Below, piece after piece: positions 6,831 through 10,326 of a stretch of 10,326 nucleotides of DNA. Under the pieces are notes generated by a model that was not told where the DNA came from, searched no databases, and saw only the letters and a program-made list of their open reading frames with translations. Source of the DNA: CAZTNW01 sp964614945 (GTDB taxonomy: Bacteria; Caldisericota; JANLFM01); assembly GCA_964614945.1 (NCBI GenBank), contig CAZTNW010000013.1, forward strand, positions 1-10,326. Reading direction: 5' to 3'. Position 1 is the first letter of the stretch. Each line of letters starts with the position of its first letter. The position numbers and the translations under genes were made by a program.

Positions 6831-8363
6831 TTATATTCTCCTTGGATTTCTTGCTGCCTTATCTACTCTTTCGAACAAATCTATTAACTTCGATGGTTCT
6901 AATCTCGGGTCAGGAAAAAATAAAGCCAACAAGTCGTCGATATACTTTAGGGCATTTTTACTACTTGGTGATTCAGAAATTAACTGAAGACCTGCTTTCA
7001 TGAGGAGATCTATTTGTTCATCGGTGCATGATCGAATATCGGGAACACATATCTCTCTGTACTCAAACAATTGAATTTTTGCGAGACCACTGCCTTGATT
7101 GCGAGAATGCGCCATAATTTCGGCGCATACTGCAGTAGAATTCAGAACAGCCAACCAGGCAAGAGGGGATACTTCAGTTAATGGTGTTAGGCCATAGAAA
7201 TTATCGGAGTAGGCTCTTGAAGGGTTGTAAATATGGCGTGGACGGTTCCTTAAGTAGTAATTGAATAATAATGGTGCATGGGGTGGTTTTCTATGAAGCA
7301 TCCAAGTGTCAGGGCGTTCAGCATACCAAGTAAGAATTGATATATTCTTGTCTGCATTTAGCTTTGCGAGATCGATTCTATTATGCAACTCGCACAGAAC
7401 TTCGGGATATTCTCCTGAATTCGCTATTAGCAAAGCAGCTTCCTGATGCTCATCCGGCACGCGGTAACCGTTTAACCGGCCGACTTTTTTGATAAACGGC
7501 GTTGCACCGATACGCTTATATTCTTCAAGATTACACATGAAGAAATCAGCCTGCTTCAGACGCAACCCTCTTTTAGAATCAAAAGCATCGTTTATCGTAC
7601 AGAACCTCTCCGCTCCAGAGAAAATGCTATGCCCACGACCTAAATTCTTAGTATTAGCAGCACTTGACTTGCTTTTTGATTTAGTTCCAACTTTGGCACC
7701 GTATATGATTGTCGCGTCGATTAGTCGGTCCTTAAATGGTTGTCCTGGAATAGTTTCAAATTTCAATTCATCGCAATTTGATTTGAGGAAATCGACGAGC
7801 CAGTAACCGAATTTTGTTGATTGCCAAGAATCATACACAATGCAAGCAAAAGAACCTCCAGGTTTCAAATCAAATAGAGTTTTTACAATGAAATAAACAT
7901 ACAAATTCGATGTACCCGGAATATTCACATTATACTGTTCACGAAAAAGCCGTTGATATTTGTATTTATCGTCTATCCATTCCTGTCTAACATAAGGTGG
8001 ATTAAGAATAGCATAGTCAAATGAGTCTATAAGCCATGATTGCAAAAGATAATCTGTACAAATACTTTTTGATGTTATTTTTTTTGCTGATGCATGAGAT
8101 CGAGTTTCGTCAATCATGTCAGTATCGATATCGATAAAAAGCAGTGTGTCGTCTATCTTTACTAAACCTTCCTCAATAATTGCTTGAGGAAAAGTAAATG
8201 GACCAACACATGGATCGAGAATTTTAACTGCTCCTGATGGTCTATTGTTTAGTAATCCCCTCGCCATATGTCGTGCTATGCGTTCTGGAGTAAACACTTG
8301 GCCTAAGAGTTCAGATCTTTTATCAGGTCGACCTGCAAGTGATTTTGGATCACCCTTTTTCAC
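6831..8363 (-). CDS. DNA (adenine-N6) methyltransferase, Eco57I/TaqI type
   Basis: First gene of the restriction-modification operon, 510 residues, predicted to protect host DNA by methylating adenine at the fusion enzyme's site. Motif X is GQVFTPERIA (21-30) and the catalytic motif IV is NPPYVRQE (121-128). Motif I reads DPCVGPF (50-56), where Phe56 replaces the usual second glycine of DPxxGxG. A TaqI-like C-terminal recognition domain spans about 340-440, with the HAPLLFNYYLRN and NSTAVCAEI stretches. Size and position match the stand-alone M.Eco57I (about 540 aa), which accompanies a fused RM enzyme. The start is GTG at 8363 with AGAGGA 7 bases upstream. Transcription probably begins in the AT-rich gap above it, where a palindrome offers a place for control. 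The altered motif I could mean weak cofactor binding or just family variation. Confidence 0.9.
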   Translation of the reverse strand: MKKGDPKSLAGRPDKRSELLGQVFTPERIARHMARGLLNNRPSGAVKILDPCVGPFTFPQAIIEEGLVKIDDTLLFIDIDTDMIDETRSHASAKKITSKSICTDYLLQSWLIDSFDYAILNPPYVRQEWIDDKYKYQRLFREQYNVNIPGTSNLYVYFIVKTLFDLKPGGSFACIVYDSWQSTKFGYWLVDFLKSNCDELKFETIPGQPFKDRLIDATIIYGAKVGTKSKSKSSAANTKNLGRGHSIFSGAERFCTINDAFDSKRGLRLKQADFFMCNLEEYKRIGATPFIKKVGRLNGYRVPDEHQEAALLIANSGEYPEVLCELHNRIDLAKLNADKNISILTWYAERPDTWMLHRKPPHAPLLFNYYLRNRPRHIYNPSRAYSDNFYGLTPLTEVSPLAWLAVLNSTAVCAEIMAHSRNQGSGLAKIQLFEYREICVPDIRSCTDEQIDLLMKAGLQLISESPSSKNALKYIDDLLALFFPDPRLEPSKLIDLFERVDKAARNPRRI

Positions 8364-8462
8364 GTCTAAATCCTCTTAATGGCTATTATTTTTGAGGTAA
8401 CTTTTAAAATCACCTGGGAAAAGTTTGAAATCGCGACTAATTTGTCTGCAATTATCTGAAAC

Positions 8463-8482
8463 AAATCACTATTTAGTGATTT
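8463..8482. promoter_or_regulatory. Palindrome AAATCACTA-TT-TAGTGATTT, candidate operator
   Basis: Two perfect 9-base arms are separated by TT. The site lies about 100 bases upstream of the GTG start of the first methyltransferase gene. As a hairpin it would be AT-rich and it has no T-run after it, so a dimeric regulator binding site is more likely than a terminator. A GATAAT (-10-like) lies just downstream on the minus strand, so the palindrome would overlap the -35 zone of such a promoter. Confidence 0.45.
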
Positions 8483-8673
8483 AACGGGATTATGCTACCT
8501 ATTCGGGGTATCTTCTTGTTGCCTGCTTTGAGTCAACATTATCATCATAAATTACCGCCAGACAATAGCGCTGCGACAACTATATGTCGGGGAATTATAT
8601 TTCTTACGTTCGAAATATCAAATCTCCCGAATTAGTTTCTACCCAGATGCTCAATAATTTATAGAACTCTCAT

Positions 8674-8696
8674 GCTGCATACCTCTAGAATGCAGC
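8674..8696. repeat. Inverted repeat GCTGCAT-(9)-ATGCAGC
   Basis: A 7-base stem with a 9-base loop, about 77 bases past the stop of the 89-aa gene. It might form a weak 3' hairpin for that transcript, but no T-run follows on the minus strand. Confidence 0.3.
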
Positions 8697-8772
8697 TAGT
8701 GAAGCCTCGGTTCTCATCTAGTAGTTGTCCATAAACAGGGGAGAGTTATCGATACTGGTAAGGTCGTATTCA

Positions 8773-9042
8773 TCATCTTTTTTTAATGATGATTTCATGG
8801 AATTCAGTAAATTCGACAGTGAATTTTTGGTCCAATGAGCTTTTTACAAACAACGAGAATTCAATATTGCCAAGTTTCTTTTCGATTTCGGAATGTTTGC
8901 CGTCATAGAAACCTGCAAAACTTACCGGAACTCCATCGATTTTGACTGCATATCCTTGTGCTTCCAGCTCACCACAGATGATGCCAAGAGCTGAATTTTG
9001 GCTATCTTCTTCCAGTGCCTCAAATATCTTCTGGACGTTCAT
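8773..9042 (-). CDS. Unrecognised 89-aa protein
   Basis: A small protein of unknown family. I chose the ATG at 9042 because GAGGG lies 5 bases upstream. The in-frame ATG at 9117 would add 25 hydrophobic residues with no ribosome site, and those bases look like leader or promoter. Visible structure: an acidic helix-like start (residues 3-28, with Cys23), then alternating segments that look like strands (YAVKIDGVPVSF, IEFSLFVK, FTVEFTEFHEIIIKK). This suggests a small alpha/beta fold. It has no signal peptide, membrane segment or DNA-binding motif that I can see. It stands alone between an inverted repeat (9121-9160) and the long gene-free gap, so it may have its own transcript. It does not resemble a restriction controller protein. 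Confidence 0.6.
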   Translation of the reverse strand: MNVQKIFEALEEDSQNSALGIICGELEAQGYAVKIDGVPVSFAGFYDGKHSEIEKKLGNIEFSLFVKSSLDQKFTVEFTEFHEIIIKKR

Positions 9043-9047
9043 ATTGA

Positions 9048-9052
9048 CCCTC
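9048..9052 (-). promoter_or_regulatory. Ribosome binding site GAGGG that sets the start at 9042
   Basis: On the minus strand GAGGG is followed after 5 bases by the ATG at 9042. This favours the 89-residue product over a longer version beginning at 9117. Confidence 0.5.
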
Positions 9053-9120
9053 AAATATGATTGACTGACAATATGATAAAGCATCAATAAATTCAACATA
9101 TTTGTCATGTAAATCAATAT

Positions 9121-9160
9121 ATTATCCCGGTATCCTAGCCATTGGGGATACCTGGGTAAT
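9121..9160 (-). terminator. Inverted repeat between the 231-aa and 89-aa genes
   Basis: Arms 9121-9135 and 9146-9160 are 15 bases each and pair at 13 positions in the minus-strand RNA, around a 10-base loop. The first base of the stem is 16 bases past the stop of the 231-aa gene. The sequence after the stem is AT-rich (ATATTGATTT) but lacks a T-run. It may be a terminator or RNA-stabilising hairpin; a protein-binding dyad upstream of the 89-aa gene is the alternative. Confidence 0.4.
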
Positions 9161-9175
9161 AAAAGTATTCACCAT

Positions 9176-9871
9176 TCAAGCTGGTGACTTTGAAATATTT
9201 TTCATGGGCTTTACCTGAACAAACTCGAATAGGAACGGACCACCGTTTTCGCTTTTCTTAACCATGCCGAATTCAGGCAGCTTGCAGGCAGCGAGGAACA
9301 GGTAAAGTGCCCAGAAATGAAACTCCATGGACACACATGTCTTTCTTATCTCTTCAATTGCAATACCCTCCCTCAACGGGCAGGGCACTATCGCCTGGTT
9401 TTGGTAATCATCGAGGACCGATTCGTTCAAGTCCTTATATAAACTAAATATTTCGTCTCTTTTTCGACCGGCTATGGACCCTGAGATTGCCAGAAACTCG
9501 CACTGGTGAACCATCCACTCGTTCGTCGGGGCATGGACCCTTTCAAAAGCAATCCCCGCGATCATTTCCGCTGTGATCTGTTTCGCCAGCAATCCGTGGA
9601 CGGAACCGTTATCTATCTCAAACTCGATCCAGCATTTGGGAAACGGCAACTTCACGCGGATCTGGTCCGTTCTGAACATTGCCTGCGCCGGAGCATGTTC
9701 CTTCCAGAGGATTTCCTCCATGAGCCTGCCGCTTTCTTTACCGATATGGATCTTGGGGGAAGATTCCAGGTCTGAGGCAAGTTCCTTGAAATATACGGCT
9801 AGTTGGGTGCCCTTCCTTAGCGCTGCAGTCTCCCGAAGCCATTGAATTGCACTGTCAGCATGAAAACCCAT
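9176..9871 (-). CDS. Unrecognised 231-aa protein, possibly of phage or plasmid origin
   Basis: I do not recognise the family with confidence. The start at 9871 is well supported: AAGGAG lies 6 bases upstream and a TTGACA box lies further up. The protein looks soluble. Notable segments are an N-terminal helical part (1-35), the motif LPFPKCWIEFE (75-85), a basic patch GRKRDE (135-140), and a very hydrophobic aromatic stretch FHFWALYLFLAACKLPEF near 184-201. That stretch is too short and interrupted to call a membrane anchor. Similar Pro-Phe/Trp-Ile-Glu-Phe segments occur in uncharacterised phage and plasmid proteins, which would agree with the possible DUF932-type neighbour upstream, but this is from memory and weak. 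The G+C is high compared with the restriction operon (33 of 60 in bases 9661-9720). No enzymatic motif is visible. Confidence 0.65.
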   Translation of the reverse strand: MGFHADSAIQWLRETAALRKGTQLAVYFKELASDLESSPKIHIGKESGRLMEEILWKEHAPAQAMFRTDQIRVKLPFPKCWIEFEIDNGSVHGLLAKQITAEMIAGIAFERVHAPTNEWMVHQCEFLAISGSIAGRKRDEIFSLYKDLNESVLDDYQNQAIVPCPLREGIAIEEIRKTCVSMEFHFWALYLFLAACKLPEFGMVKKSENGGPFLFEFVQVKPMKNISKSPA

Positions 9872-9894
9872 TGGATACTCCTTTATCGTCGGTC

Positions 9895-9923
9895 ATATTT
9901 TCCTATTTTCAATTTTCTGTCAA
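9895..9923 (-). promoter_or_regulatory. Candidate sigma-70-type promoter for the 231-aa gene
   Basis: On the minus strand an exact TTGACA (9923-9918) is followed after 17 bases by AAATAT (9900-9895). The -35 is perfect and the -10 poor (3 of 6). It would start transcription about 15-20 bases before the ATG at 9871, leaving room for the AAGGAG site at 9883-9878. Confidence 0.4.
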
Positions 9924-9946
9924 TTGATTCGATTTCAGGTTTGGAT

Positions 9947-9986
9947 AGGGTCAGCGTACCCCTATTTCAGCAAGCACACTGACCCT
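9947..9986 (-). terminator. Strong hairpin just past the DUF932-like gene
   Basis: On the minus strand a 13-bp stem (8 Watson-Crick pairs AGGGTCAG/CTGACCCT, then 5 more including 2 G-U pairs) encloses a 14-base loop. The stem begins 5 bases past the stop at 9992. No T-run follows, so it is either a non-canonical terminator or a 3' stabilising structure. Confidence 0.45.
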
Positions 9987-9991
9987 TCTTC

Positions 9992-10326
9992 TCAACTCAT
10001 CATCCCCAATATCGCCCCACCCACCTTCTGAAGCCTGAACCTGCTCTCCGCTGACAGCAGCTCATGTTGGGATGCCTTGGTGTAGGAATTGATGATCGAG
10101 AACATCGTGAACCCGTACTCCTGTGCGAGGGCCCACTCCACAGCTTCCTTCTCCTCCTTACGAAGCTCGAACTGCCGATTGAAGCTCTCAATGGTCGTTT
10201 CGGGATTGTCCACCTTGCTCTCCAACGAGATTTGGAATTGCTCTCTCTGCTGTCCAAATCCTGCCCTCAGATCGTTCAAGACTCCTGGGAGGTTTGAAAG
10301 GAGCTTGTCGGAGACGTGCCTGTAGG
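9992..10326 (-). CDS. C-terminal end of a possible DUF932-type phage/plasmid protein
   Basis: The frame is open from the window edge to the stop at 9992, giving 110 visible residues; the start lies outside. A TTG at 10279 lies in frame, but there is no reason to treat it as the start because coding continues upstream of it (YRHVSDKLLSNLPGV). The end contains a charged helical stretch rich in Glu, Lys and Arg (about residues 45-65). After it come MFSIINSYTKASQHE and a final helix with RLQKVGGAILGM. A pattern of 'N-x-x-T-x-x-x-x-H' followed by a last helix is what I recall at the C-terminus of DUF932 (phage/plasmid-like TIGR03299) proteins, whose function is unknown. The match rests on this short region only. 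Other possibilities remain open. Confidence 0.5.
   Translation of the reverse strand, partial: YRHVSDKLLSNLPGVLNDLRAGFGQQREQFQISLESKVDNPETTIESFNRQFELRKEEKEAVEWALAQEYGFTMFSIINSYTKASQHELLSAESRFRLQKVGGAILGMMS

Larger units (their letters stand above)
8364..8772. other. 409-base gene-free region upstream of the restriction-modification operon
   Basis: No reading frame longer than about 16 codons with an ATG is visible on the minus strand here, and no tRNA or repeat array. It probably holds the operon promoter. Contents seen: an AGAGGA ribosome site for the GTG start (8371-8376), a TTTTAAAA tract (8402-8409), a GATAAT on the minus strand (8456-8451) without a good -35 box, a near-perfect palindrome (8463-8482), a small CGACA/TGTCG inverted repeat (8574-8589), and a GCTGCAT/ATGCAGC inverted repeat (8674-8696). 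No small helix-turn-helix controller (C-protein) gene is seen. Confidence 0.6.

Noticed and set aside
3898..8363. BREX or Pgl-type defence locus because of the large adenine methyltransferase
   Set aside because: The large protein carries its own PD-(D/E)XK motif, and no PglZ, BrxC or BrxL gene is present. The two-gene layout fits Eco57I better.
8402..8409. Archaeal-type TATA box (TTTTAAAA) 39 bases before the GTG start
   Set aside because: AT-rich tracts are common in this gap and no BRE could be argued. The host domain is unsettled.
8771..8795. ATCATC/GATGAT inverted repeat around a T-run at the end of the 89-aa gene
   Set aside because: The T-run is in the loop on the plus strand, and the repeat is part of the coding end (Ile and Lys codons), so it is not a terminator for this gene.

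Overview
The window reads as an accessory (defence and mobile-type) region of a prokaryotic genome. All credible genes lie on the minus strand, so transcription runs from high to low coordinates. Good Shine-Dalgarno sites precede most starts, and an exact TTGACA box lies upstream of one gene. That fits a bacterium somewhat better than an archaeon, but the glycosylase is closest, from memory, to an archaeal enzyme. I cannot name the organism.

Layout, in transcription order. (1) 10326-9992: the C-terminal end of a gene that enters from outside the window, possibly a DUF932-type phage/plasmid protein, followed by a strong hairpin. (2) 9871-9176: an unrecognised 231-residue protein with its own candidate promoter, followed by an inverted repeat. 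(3) 9042-8773: an unrecognised 89-residue protein. (4) 8772-8364: about 410 bases without a gene, holding a near-perfect 20-base palindrome that is a candidate operator. (5) 8363-1957: a compact four-gene restriction-modification operon. (6) 1838-1572: a small unrecognised protein with a disordered-looking N-terminal half. (7) 1484-783: an unrecognised 233-residue protein with a C-terminal cysteine cluster. (8) 665-1: the N-terminal part of a TM0106-family RecB/Cas4-like nuclease that runs off the window.

The core is the operon 8363-1957. It encodes an N6-adenine DNA methyltransferase (510 aa), then a 976-aa fusion of a PD-(D/E)XK nuclease with a second N6-adenine methyltransferase. This gene pair matches the architecture of the Eco57I type IIG system. 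Next come a C5-cytosine methyltransferase and a MIG-type HhH-GPD thymine glycosylase with Tyr at the catalytic position and an Fe-S cysteine cluster. Junctions are tight: a 2-base gap, a 4-base ATGA overlap and a 7-base gap. The likely logic is that the fusion enzyme restricts unmodified DNA, the methyltransferases protect the host, and the glycosylase removes T from the T:G mismatches left when 5-methylcytosine deaminates. A C5 methyltransferase paired with a MIG glycosylase is known from Methanothermobacter plasmid pFV1. Finding that pair attached to an Eco57I-like type IIG system, for three methyltransferases in all, is the most interesting feature here.

The operon is visibly more AT-rich than both flanks. 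Sampled 60-base rows hold 18-23 G+C inside and 33 outside, which suggests the operon arrived as a module. No tRNA, rRNA, CRISPR array, insertion sequence or integrase was seen.
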